From Polaromonas sp. (GTDB lineage: Bacteria; Pseudomonadota; Gammaproteobacteria; Burkholderiales; Burkholderiaceae_C), in the NCBI GenBank assembly GCA_013205645.1, contig JABMMH010000146.1, positions 1 through 6,627 on the forward strand: a DNA stretch of 6,627 nucleotides, read 5' to 3'. Both the position numbers and the translations under genes were made by a program. Below the pieces are notes generated by a model that saw only the letters and a list, made by a program, of their open reading frames with translations, was not told where the DNA came from and did no database searches. Numbering within the stretch: the stretch's first letter is position 1; every line of letters starts with the position of its first letter. Positions 1 through 5,960 of this stretch are shown here, one piece after another.

Positions 1-400
1 CGTTCAACGCGGCAGGCAACACAATCGCCGCGCCCCCATAAAAGAAGCGTGTCAAAAAATTTGCTCCCTCAGCCAAATCGCCAGAAAAATGCAGCACCGA
101 CACAGACAGGAAAGCAAGCAAAAAAATAGTCGGTGCGTACCACCACAAAGCCACCACCAAGGCCGCCAACAACAGATAAGCCAAGACGAAGACAACCCAG
201 CTTGTGCGGCTTTTGATTTGCGGCAATGCTTGCGCAAAAATGGGATCTAAAGCGCCATGCGGAACGCCGAGCAATACGATGCACAGACCCGCCAACAGCA
301 GCTCAAGCTGCGGATCCAAAGGCACGAACAGCACAGACAAAATACCCGTCGTCAGCGCCAGAATGCTGAACCACAAACCTTGGCGACGCAAAGCGGTCAT
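1..400 (-). CDS. blh: Beta-carotene 15,15'-dioxygenase, Brp/Blh family (3' part outside window)
   Basis: This is the N-terminal 133 codons of a Brp/Blh-type integral membrane protein, which as a family cleaves beta-carotene at the central double bond with O2 to give two retinal molecules. The reading frame stays open to the window edge. Hydrophobic segments lie near residues 11-28, 32-47, 68-87, 91-105 and 119-131. Two histidine motifs fit the family: GVPHGALD at 45-52 (His48) and HFSGD at 104-108 (His104); their spacing of 56 resembles the two N-terminal iron-ligand histidines described for Blh. The ATG overlaps the crtY stop as ATGA and has no visible Shine-Dalgarno, so translation probably depends on ribosomes finishing crtY. 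Position at the end of a beta-carotene pathway beside a rhodopsin gene strongly supports the retinal-forming role. The C-terminal histidines cannot be checked here. Confidence 0.9.
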   Translation of the reverse strand, partial: MTALRRQGLWFSILALTTGILSVLFVPLDPQLELLLAGLCIVLLGVPHGALDPIFAQALPQIKSRTSWVVFVLAYLLLAALVVALWWYAPTIFLLAFLSVSVLHFSGDLAEGANFLTRFFYGGAAIVLPAALN

Positions 401-1554
401 GGCGAACGAGGGAAGCTGAAAAGCTGCCGTAAAAAAGGCCTGTGAGGCAAGGCCCAAGCCATGGCCAAATAGTCAGCGAGGACCCCGCTTTCACCCAAAA
501 AACGAATGACCCGTTGACTCGCCACCCCAGAAAATAAAGCCATGAACAGTTGAGGGGCCAATTCTGGCTGGCGACGAACAACATTTAAAAACAAGGTGTC
601 CATCCACCCGCGCAGGGCGGGCTCATTGGGGTGGCTTATCGGTAAACCGCCGTTGGCCATCGCACGGCCACAGTCAGCAGCCCAGCGCTGAATACGCTGG
701 AAGGCATAACCCGTTGCCGGTCTAGCCGCGCCGGCAAACAAGCCGACACGGACATAGGTTGGATCAGCACTTTGCAGAGTAGCCTGCAAATCCGCCAGGC
801 CCATGGGAAGGACGCCCTGTTCAGAACGCAGCACCGTGAAATTAGCCTCTTTGACACGCTGCGCTATCGCGCTTTGCAAATCAAGCGCCAACGCATCTGA
901 AGTGAACGGCGCCACGGCAAAAACAGTGAACTCAACCAAGGCCCGCGTCGCAGACAAGGGCAGCACATAGGTGAAGGCAACACGCTCTGACGTGGCCGCT
1001 GAAAAGTTCATCAGTTCAACGCAGCTTGGCTCGAAGACGGACTGGGCACACTCAATTTCCAAACCATAAAACGACTGCCACATCAGGGCGCCGTCTTGCG
1101 CTGGCGGCCGTTGCGGCCGGGTGTCGACAACGCTGGCCGCCGAGATGGCGCCATCTGGCGTCTCAAAATGCCATCGCCCTTGGCGAAACTGCGGCTCAGA
1201 ATTGACGGTCGACTGCATTTTGAGTTTCATCTGAGGAACGGCAGTCAGCGCCAACGACGCTGCGTTGTAAAACTGTTCGGCAGTGAGCATGCGGTACGGA
1301 GTTTCAGAACAATCAACGCGTCGCTCCTGACCCGCATTCACCACCTTGAAAGTTCGCCACTGGTGTGCCGCCTGTTGCGCAAAAGGGGTTTTGGCATCGC
1401 CCCAAAAACACCAGGTCCGGTCATTTTCATAGCAGACCCGCTGCTCCAAAATCAGCGTTCTAGGGGCACACTGGCCGCGCTGAGCCAACTGCATCGCCAA
1501 GCTCAACCCAGCGCATCCCCCGCCCAAAATCAACAGTTCAACATCATGCTGCAT
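397..1554 (-). CDS. crtY: Lycopene beta-cyclase (CrtY type)
   Basis: This 385-residue protein is a flavin-binding lycopene cyclase that converts lycopene to beta-carotene, probably at the membrane. The N-terminus has a dinucleotide-binding motif (ILGGGCAGLSLA, residues 9-20). Family motifs follow in order: ENDRTWCFW at 43-51, YRMLTAEQF at 87-95, FTYVLPLSATRALVEFT at 194-210, QGVLPMG at 246-252 and AGAARPATGYAF at 274-285. Glu208 in the VEFT segment aligns by eye with the catalytic glutamate of Pantoea CrtY; the following Asp of that enzyme is Phe here, which I recall as common in the cyclases of Bacteroidetes and rhodopsin clusters. Length is normal for the family. The start lies 11 bases inside the end of crtB, with no Shine-Dalgarno but a T-rich tract just upstream, so translational coupling is likely. 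Its stop overlaps the blh start by 4 bases. Confidence 0.94.
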   Translation of the reverse strand: MQHDVELLILGGGCAGLSLAMQLAQRGQCAPRTLILEQRVCYENDRTWCFWGDAKTPFAQQAAHQWRTFKVVNAGQERRVDCSETPYRMLTAEQFYNAASLALTAVPQMKLKMQSTVNSEPQFRQGRWHFETPDGAISAASVVDTRPQRPPAQDGALMWQSFYGLEIECAQSVFEPSCVELMNFSAATSERVAFTYVLPLSATRALVEFTVFAVAPFTSDALALDLQSAIAQRVKEANFTVLRSEQGVLPMGLADLQATLQSADPTYVRVGLFAGAARPATGYAFQRIQRWAADCGRAMANGGLPISHPNEPALRGWMDTLFLNVVRRQPELAPQLFMALFSGVASQRVIRFLGESGVLADYLAMAWALPHRPFLRQLFSFPRSP

Positions 1555-2512
1555 AGCGCAAAAAAGAAGCAGCGCTGCAAGCTGGGGAACTCGACAAGGC
1601 CAAGTGCAATCGGTTGTCGTGCCGCACGGGATGTTGCCAAAAAAAATGGCTAAACGGAACGGCTACCAAGGCCTGCGACGTGATTGCCGCTTTACGCCAA
1701 GGCGCAACCACAACGCGCTCCGACCAATAAACATGATCACGAGCCCTGAGCTGTCTACCGATTTCTCGGTAGACACGAGCCGCCACCAACATACCCCCGC
1801 GCGCGCGCACTGGCAAATACGACAAGCCGAGCTCACCACTTTGATAGTACTTTTCTGCACAATCGAGCAAACTTGAGACACAGGCCTTGACCTGAAAAGA
1901 CAATTGTCCAGAGGGGCAAAGCAACAGCTCTGGCGACAAATCGCCCACCATGGACGTCGGCAGATAGCGCCGATCGACTGCCGCGTCAGCCGCGATATCG
2001 CGACAAATATTGGTCAGCTGCATGGCAATTCCCAAGTCAATCGCATGTGGATAGGCAGCGCGCACATCGGTGTCCAGCACCCTGCACATCATCAAGCCCA
2101 CCGTACCCGCCACTTGGTAGCAGTAGCGCAGCAGCGAATCCAAATCAGGCATACGAACCGGTTCAAGGTCTGATTGAACACCGGCAATCAAATCCAAAAA
2201 TATATCAGCATCCATGCCGCATTCGTGCATCAAAGCCAAACCATCTTGAATGACGGGGTCGTTGGAATAACCGTCGCGTATAGACGCCGCAGCGCACGAC
2301 AAAACTTGTTTTGCCAAAGCCGTGGAATCGCCCTCGTCAGCCAAGTCATCAATGTAACGACACAGGCGGTACAGGCGTGTAGCCCGTTCCGCGTGGAGCG
2401 CTCCAAGCAAATGCCGGGCCCAGTGAAAGCTACGTCCTTTTGCGGCGAGAACGCTTTCAGCACTTGCTGTCGGGGCCGCCATGTCGGAGCCAGAACGACC
2501 TGAAACGTTCAT
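1544..2512 (-). CDS. crtB: Phytoene synthase
   Basis: This squalene/phytoene synthase family enzyme condenses two geranylgeranyl diphosphates through prephytoene diphosphate to phytoene, the committed carotenoid step. With the chosen start it has 322 residues. The first aspartate-rich motif is YIDDLADE at 53-60 (Asp55, Asp56, Asp59) and the second is QLTNICRDIAADA at 165-177 (Asp172, Asp176); these bind Mg2+ and diphosphate. RRYLP at 181-185 and the AGTVGLMM stretch at 135-142 also fit the family. I start at the ATG that overlaps the crtI stop as ATGA; a weak GAAGG lies 10 bases upstream. A second in-frame ATG at residue 11 is possible. The open frame extends 47 codons further upstream to 2653, but that part lies inside crtI. 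The last 30 or so residues are Ser/Ala-rich and not recognisable. A strong hairpin lies within the coding sequence (1752-1775). Confidence 0.95.
   Translation of the reverse strand: MNVSGRSGSDMAAPTASAESVLAAKGRSFHWARHLLGALHAERATRLYRLCRYIDDLADEGDSTALAKQVLSCAAASIRDGYSNDPVIQDGLALMHECGMDADIFLDLIAGVQSDLEPVRMPDLDSLLRYCYQVAGTVGLMMCRVLDTDVRAAYPHAIDLGIAMQLTNICRDIAADAAVDRRYLPTSMVGDLSPELLLCPSGQLSFQVKACVSSLLDCAEKYYQSGELGLSYLPVRARGGMLVAARVYREIGRQLRARDHVYWSERVVVAPWRKAAITSQALVAVPFSHFFWQHPVRHDNRLHLALSSSPACSAASFLRYAA
1752..1775 (-). other. Perfect 10-bp RNA hairpin with GAAA tetraloop inside crtB
   Basis: On the transcript strand the arms TGTCTACCGA and TCGGTAGACA are exact reverse complements separated by GAAA, a GNRA-type tetraloop. 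It spans codons for residues about 246-254 of CrtB (VYREIGRQ region), and the 3' arm uses an AGA arginine codon. No T-run follows, so it is not a terminator. A role in transcript stability or ribosome pausing is speculation; chance is possible. Confidence 0.6.
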
Positions 2513-3984
2513 GCCGACACAGCCTTCGGAATCAGGGCGTCCAACACTTTTGCAGAGCAAAGGACGCCGGGTAGCCCAGCCCCCGGATGTGTTCCAGCGC
2601 CAACCAAATAGAGATTTTTCAGCCCCTCCGCTCGGTTGTGAAATCGAAACCAAGCCGACTGTCGAAACAGCGGCGACACCGAAAAGCCGGCACCATGTTG
2701 GCTTAAATAATCTTTTTCAAAATTTTTAGGTGTCATGAAAAATTCTGCCGTGATGGTGGTTTGCAAGCCAGGCAAGATGGTTCGATCGAGCGCCGCAACG
2801 ATTCGATCACGCAAAGCAGGGCCGCTTGTCGTCCAATCCTGTTTGCCTAGCAAATTGGGCACTGGGCACAAGACATAAAAACTGTCGCAACCGGGCGGCG
2901 CGAAACTCGGGTCGGTCGCCGTCGGTCGGTGCAGGTAAAGTGAGAAGTCTTCCGACAACGTCTTGTGATTGAAGATGTCGGCCAACAACTCGCGGTAACG
3001 CTCTCCCATCCAAATGGTGTGGTGGGCAACCTCTGGGTAGGTCCGCGTGGTGCCAAAATACAAAACAAACAAGCCCATAGAAAACTCTGCGGCGCCCAGT
3101 TTTAACCGTGTTGCGACATGCTGCTCGGAAGGCTTGACCATGCTGCCGTAAAGATGCGCAGGATCTGCATTGGAGACCACCAAGTCTGCGCTCAGCAGGC
3201 GTCCGTCTTCCATCACGACGCCTTTCACCACCCCTTGTTCCACTGTCAGCGACTGCACGGTTTGTCCGAGCTGTACGTCAATGCCCTGCCGCGCCATCAA
3301 GCCACCCAAGGCTTGGGTGATGGACCCCGTCCCACCCATCGCGAAGTGCACACCATAAGCCCGTTCCAGGTAATGGATCAAGCCATAAATGCTGGTGGTG
3401 TCAAAAGGATTTCCGCCGACCAACAAAGGCTGTATAGAAAAAGCTTGGCGCAACTTCGGGTTGCTTAAATAACGCGACACCAGTTGCCAGACTGTTTCGT
3501 AGCTGCGCAGACCGAGCAGCCTTGGAATTTGCTTCAGCATGGTCTTAAAGCGATGAAAAGGGACCGCCGAGAGTTCCGTAAAACCCACATCGTAAATACG
3601 CTTAGACTGCCGCAGCAATTGACGGTAGCCGTCACAGTCTTTGGGCTCAATCCGCGCTATCTCGGCCAAGGTTTCTTCCAGCGTTCCGCCGTAGTCAAAA
3701 CTGTCGCCATCGGCAAAGTGAAAACGGTACCAAGGCTTCAATGGCACCAAGGTGACGTGGTCTGAAAACTTTTCGCCGAATAATTCAAATAATTCGTCGA
3801 ATAAAAAGGGCGCGGTGATCACGGTTGGCCCGGCATCATGACGAAAACCTTGTCGCTCAAACACCTGTGCGCGCCCGCCAAGCTGAGCACAACGGTCAAG
3901 CACGGTGACCTCATAGCCTTTAGCCCGCAAGCGCAGCGCAGCGGCCATGCCGCCAAACCCAGCACCAATCACCAAAGCCTGCAT
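2509..3984 (-). CDS. crtI: Phytoene desaturase (CrtI type)
   Basis: This 491-residue flavoprotein carries out the successive desaturations that turn phytoene into lycopene, acting as a membrane-associated enzyme. The N-terminal Rossmann motif is GAGFGG at residues 7-12, with Asp30 at the end of the second strand, followed by LGGRA at 35-39 and HDAGPTVIT at 49-57. A central stretch at 185-227 (QPLLVGGNPFDT through GGTGSITQALG) and VVSNADP at 269-275 fit bacterial CrtI. The C-terminal signature NLYLVGAGTHPGAG at 457-470 closes the FAD-binding domain. Length is usual for the family. The frame also contains a GTG nine bases earlier (3993), but the ATG at 3984 puts the Rossmann strand right at the N-terminus and has GGAG at the proper distance. 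It shares one base with the crtE stop (TAATG) and four with the crtB start (ATGA). The number of desaturation steps cannot be read from sequence. Confidence 0.96.
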   Translation of the reverse strand: MQALVIGAGFGGMAAALRLRAKGYEVTVLDRCAQLGGRAQVFERQGFRHDAGPTVITAPFLFDELFELFGEKFSDHVTLVPLKPWYRFHFADGDSFDYGGTLEETLAEIARIEPKDCDGYRQLLRQSKRIYDVGFTELSAVPFHRFKTMLKQIPRLLGLRSYETVWQLVSRYLSNPKLRQAFSIQPLLVGGNPFDTTSIYGLIHYLERAYGVHFAMGGTGSITQALGGLMARQGIDVQLGQTVQSLTVEQGVVKGVVMEDGRLLSADLVVSNADPAHLYGSMVKPSEQHVATRLKLGAAEFSMGLFVLYFGTTRTYPEVAHHTIWMGERYRELLADIFNHKTLSEDFSLYLHRPTATDPSFAPPGCDSFYVLCPVPNLLGKQDWTTSGPALRDRIVAALDRTILPGLQTTITAEFFMTPKNFEKDYLSQHGAGFSVSPLFRQSAWFRFHNRAEGLKNLYLVGAGTHPGAGLPGVLCSAKVLDALIPKAVSA

Positions 3985-4946
3985 TAGCAACACTCCGCAG
4001 ATGAGACAACAACAAACATGCCGCGCAGCTGCGCAGACAAGTCAAGCAACAGCGCGCCTGAGCCATTCGGCAGTTGCAAAGCGATGGCTTCGCAAATCGC
4101 AAGGTGCTTCAGACCTAAGTCTTTGGCGGCTGCCTCAGAATTGACGGATTTTTCTGCATCGGCTGGGCTGTTATGGTTCGTTAAAATAAAAACAATGTTC
4201 AAGCATTTGGGTTGACCCTTGCTGACAGAATCAGATTCGCAGTCAATCGTGGCGTCTTGCAAGTCGTCAAAAATTTGATAGCTGACAGCAAAGTTTTCGC
4301 ACGCTTTTCGCGCCAACGACAAAGCTTCAGTTCGCCCGGAAGCCATCAGCACCAGCTCTAAAGGCAAGCTCAACAACGCACCGGACTTGGCTTTTGCAAT
4401 TTGGATGTAATTCGCAATACCCTCAGGCTGATCATTGCGCGTGGTCAGATCAGCGCATTGCCCGTCAATAGCGGTGGCTGTGCGCTCGTGCAGCAACGCC
4501 AACATGGCAGGCAAAAGAACAGGCTGCGTGAAGGTGCACAACACCCCATAAGCGGCTGACAGCAAGTAATCCCCGCTGCAAATAGCCGTGTTGGTGCCAA
4601 ACTTTGACCACAATGCCGGCTGACCGCGTCGCAGACTGTCTCTGTCTTGAATGTCGTCGTGTACCAAAGATGCGTTGTGCAGCAACTCAGCACAAGTGGC
4701 AATGCACAGCGCATCGTTCACCGGTAGCCCTAAGGCCAGTCCGCCAGCCAAAGCCAAACGCGCCCGCACCCGCTGGCCACCTGATTGCAAGTGATAAGCA
4801 GCTGCGCTTCTCGCATCCGCTGGCCCGCTTGGGTTGAAGCGACGGTCTAAACGCAGCGCCTGAAACATGAGCGCTTCGACTTTAACCAGCAAAACCTCCG
4901 CATTTTCTGACGGAGAAATAGGCTGTGTGAAATCAGTTACAGACAT
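3984..4946 (-). CDS. crtE: Geranylgeranyl diphosphate synthase (polyprenyl synthase family)
   Basis: This 320-residue trans-isoprenyl diphosphate synthase should extend farnesyl or shorter diphosphates with isopentenyl diphosphate to supply C20 precursor for CrtB. Motifs: SGGQRVRARLAL at 55-66, first aspartate-rich motif HDDIQDRDSLRRG at 96-108 (Asp97, Asp98, Asp101), SGDYLLSAAYG at 124-134, KAKSGALLSLPLEL at 185-198, and second aspartate-rich motif FDDLQD at 226-231. The first motif is the short DDxxD form without the insertion seen in classical CrtE and IspA, and the part after the second motif lacks the usual glycine/lysine-rich GKxxGxD pattern, so it is a divergent subgroup closer in look to IspB-like or heptaprenyl-type enzymes. 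The GGPP product is inferred from position in a carotenoid operon. It has a strong Shine-Dalgarno and is separated from the rhodopsin gene by 102 bases, unlike the overlapping genes below it. Confidence 0.9.
   Translation of the reverse strand: MSVTDFTQPISPSENAEVLLVKVEALMFQALRLDRRFNPSGPADARSAAAYHLQSGGQRVRARLALAGGLALGLPVNDALCIATCAELLHNASLVHDDIQDRDSLRRGQPALWSKFGTNTAICSGDYLLSAAYGVLCTFTQPVLLPAMLALLHERTATAIDGQCADLTTRNDQPEGIANYIQIAKAKSGALLSLPLELVLMASGRTEALSLARKACENFAVSYQIFDDLQDATIDCESDSVSKGQPKCLNIVFILTNHNSPADAEKSVNSEAAAKDLGLKHLAICEAIALQLPNGSGALLLDLSAQLRGMFVVVSSAECC
3993..3996 (-). promoter_or_regulatory. Ribosome binding site that fixes the crtI start
   Basis: GGAG on the minus strand lies in the last codons of crtE, eight bases before the ATG at 3984. 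It overlaps the alternative GTG start at 3993, so it can serve only the ATG. This supports the shorter CrtI start. Confidence 0.6.
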
Positions 4947-4953
4947 CGGATGA

Positions 4954-4959
4954 CTCCTT
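4954..4959 (-). promoter_or_regulatory. Shine-Dalgarno of crtE
   Basis: AAGGAG followed by seven bases (TCATCCG) and the crtE ATG. This is a near-consensus site, much stronger than anything in front of crtB, crtY or blh, so crtE is probably the ribosome entry point for the coupled carotenoid genes. Confidence 0.85.
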
Positions 4960-4993
4960 TTCAGGTCGACAGATCACCGAACGGCGCATGTCC

Positions 4994-5028
4994 GAAAGTG
5001 AACTTTCTCCAGCACATGGCCGGAGAAA
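4994..5028 (-). promoter_or_regulatory. Two overlapping hairpins between the rhodopsin gene and crtE
   Basis: On the plus strand TTTCTCC (5004-5010) and GGAGAAA (5022-5028) are perfect inverted repeats; with one A/C mismatch the stem continues through GC/GC to a five-base ACATG loop. A second inverted repeat, GAAAG (4994-4998) and CTTTC (5003-5007) with a four-base loop, shares bases with the first, so the two RNA structures exclude each other. The hairpin begins about 20 bases after the rhodopsin stop. No T-run follows, so it is not a classic intrinsic terminator. It could limit read-through or protect the rhodopsin mRNA 3' end, which would give much more rhodopsin than carotenoid enzymes; this is inference. 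Confidence 0.4.
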
Positions 5029-5048
5029 ATTCGTCTGAACGTGAAGGC

Positions 5049-5852
5049 TTATTTTTTAGCTTGGCTCTCAGTCTCGCTGACAGCCACTGTCCAAATAATC
5101 AGGCCAAAGGCGATCTTGTTAAGAACGTCGGCCAGGTTGTAAATAATATTCAGGGCGTTGGCACTGTCGGTAGGGCTGCTTCCCGTGAAGTAACCGAAGA
5201 AGTAGCCGATGGGGTAGATGGCCCAACCGAAAGTCACGATCAAACGCATTGTTTTGAAAGCTGACTGAACGGATGGTGGCGCTTTTTCAGCGTTGATCTT
5301 GCTGGCTTGGCCCATGAAGATTTCATACAGGATGTAAGCCCAGCCCAGCATGCCGATGATGAATGCAGGCAACACGGCCATGTAACCGGCTTCGCCCAAG
5401 TAGCCACCGATCAACATCACCAACGTACCGATCATGAGGCGCCAGAAAACGCCAACAGGAACCTTGGTGATAGCGGACAGAATCAGATAAAACTCAATCA
5501 TCAGCAACGGTACTGTGATCAGCCAATCGATGTAGCGAAAGACCGTAGGTGTTTCACCGGTGGCAACCCAGACATCGCGCATGTAAAAGTAATGCACAGC
5601 GGCCACCAATGTGACCAATCCGGACACTGTGAGCGAGGTTTTCCACTTGGCAGAAACGCGGTCTCGCTCAAGAAAGAAAAAGACCGTCGACGCAATTAAC
5701 GCCATCGAAATCAACCAAAACGAGATGCCTACGAAATCATCGGGTTTCAGCACGGCTGAGGACGCCGCTGATGCCTGTGTGCTCGCTGAAGCCACCATCA
5801 CGCCAGAAGTTGCTATTGCGGTCGCTTTGGACCAAATACGATTGAACATCAT
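5049..5852 (-). CDS. Proteorhodopsin, green-absorbing light-driven proton pump
   Basis: This 267-residue seven-helix retinal protein should pump protons out across the inner membrane in light. A signal-peptide-like N-terminus (residues 1-29, cleavage near ASA at 27-29) precedes helices near 41-61, 73-92, 103-125, 136-155, 157-179, 199-222 and 232-258. Key residues are His87 (HYFYMRDVW), Arg106, Asp109 (proton acceptor), Thr113, Glu120 (proton donor), Asp242 and Lys246, the Schiff-base lysine in LADVLNK. The DTE pattern marks an outward proton pump, not a sodium or chloride pump. Leu117 matches position 105 of marine proteorhodopsin, where Leu gives green and Gln blue absorption. Phe164 (LPAF) sits where xanthorhodopsin has the Gly that admits an antenna carotenoid. 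The frame runs upstream to 5918, but the tandem ATG at 5852 has AAGGAG six bases before it and starts the signal peptide. It leads the carotenoid/retinal genes. Confidence 0.98.
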   Translation of the reverse strand: MMFNRIWSKATAIATSGVMVASASTQASAASSAVLKPDDFVGISFWLISMALIASTVFFFLERDRVSAKWKTSLTVSGLVTLVAAVHYFYMRDVWVATGETPTVFRYIDWLITVPLLMIEFYLILSAITKVPVGVFWRLMIGTLVMLIGGYLGEAGYMAVLPAFIIGMLGWAYILYEIFMGQASKINAEKAPPSVQSAFKTMRLIVTFGWAIYPIGYFFGYFTGSSPTDSANALNIIYNLADVLNKIAFGLIIWTVAVSETESQAKK

Positions 5853-5858
5853 GCGGAT

Positions 5859-5864
5859 CTCCTT
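5859..5864 (-). promoter_or_regulatory. Shine-Dalgarno of the proteorhodopsin gene
   Basis: AAGGAG lies six bases before the first of two adjacent ATG codons (5852 and 5849). It decides the start against the longer open frame from 5918, whose first ATG has no such site. Confidence 0.85.
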
Positions 5865-5925
5865 GAAAGTGCATGACCAGTTGATACAGAAGCGCTTTGT
5901 AGGCTCTTCGCTTGCCATGATTTCA

Positions 5926-5956
5926 GTGATCCCGATGACGGGTCCAGACTAATCAC
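5926..5956 (-). promoter_or_regulatory. Bulged stem-loop in the proteorhodopsin 5' leader
   Basis: Plus-strand GTGATCCCG (5926-5934) pairs with CGGG (5939-5942) and ATCAC (5952-5956) around a four-base ATGA loop, giving nine base pairs interrupted by a nine-base bulge (5943-5951) on one side. It would sit early in the leader RNA if the promoter just upstream is right. No known riboswitch class is recognised. Confidence 0.3.
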
Positions 5957-5960
5957 GAAC

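Larger units (their letters stand above)
1..5852 (-). other. Proteorhodopsin-carotenoid-retinal gene cluster (predicted operon, continues past window)
   Basis: Six codirectional genes in the order rhodopsin, crtE, crtI, crtB, crtY, blh cover the whole path from prenyl diphosphates to retinal plus the apoprotein. crtE to blh overlap by 1, 4, 11 and 4 bases. Only the rhodopsin-crtE junction has a gap (102 bases). No hydroxylase, ketolase or isopentenyl isomerase gene is seen, though genes beyond blh are out of view. Whether the rhodopsin gene and crtE share one transcript is inferred from spacing and from lack of a clear terminator or second promoter. Confidence 0.8.

Noticed and set aside
1103..1141. 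GC-rich bulged inverted repeat (GGCGGCC ... GGCCGCC) in crtY
   Set aside because: Encodes a Pro/Arg/Gln-rich loop; long spacer and biased composition make it unremarkable.
1096..1653. 185-codon plus-strand open frame
   Set aside because: Antisense to crtY and crtB, Arg/Leu-rich shadow translation with no recognisable domain.
1798..1808. 11-base alternating CG run, potential Z-DNA
   Set aside because: It simply encodes Arg-Ala-Arg in crtB and is too short to claim structure.
2394..2405. 12-bp perfect palindrome TGGAGCGCTCCA in crtB (a similar one, GCGCAGCTGCGC, at 4023-4034 in crtE)
   Set aside because: One or two such palindromes are expected by chance in a window of this size and both are within coding sequence.
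2513..2653. 47-codon upstream extension of the crtB frame
   Set aside because: It lies inside crtI, has no resemblance to phytoene synthase, and the ATGA junction at 2512 fits the overlap style of the operon.
3303..3319. 8-bp inverted repeat CACCCAAG/CTTGGGTG in crtI
   Set aside because: Within conserved coding sequence and of a length readily found by chance when all loop sizes are allowed.
3985..3993. GTG start of crtI at 3993
   Set aside because: It overlaps the GGAG that serves the ATG at 3984 and would add three residues before the Rossmann strand.
5307..5699. 130-codon plus-strand open frame
   Set aside because: Antisense to the rhodopsin gene; His/Asp/Gln-rich composition is what reverse reading of membrane helices gives.
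5853..5918. 22-codon N-terminal extension of the rhodopsin frame starting at 5918
   Set aside because: The ATG at 5918 has no Shine-Dalgarno, while the one at 5852 has AAGGAG six bases before it and begins a proper signal peptide.
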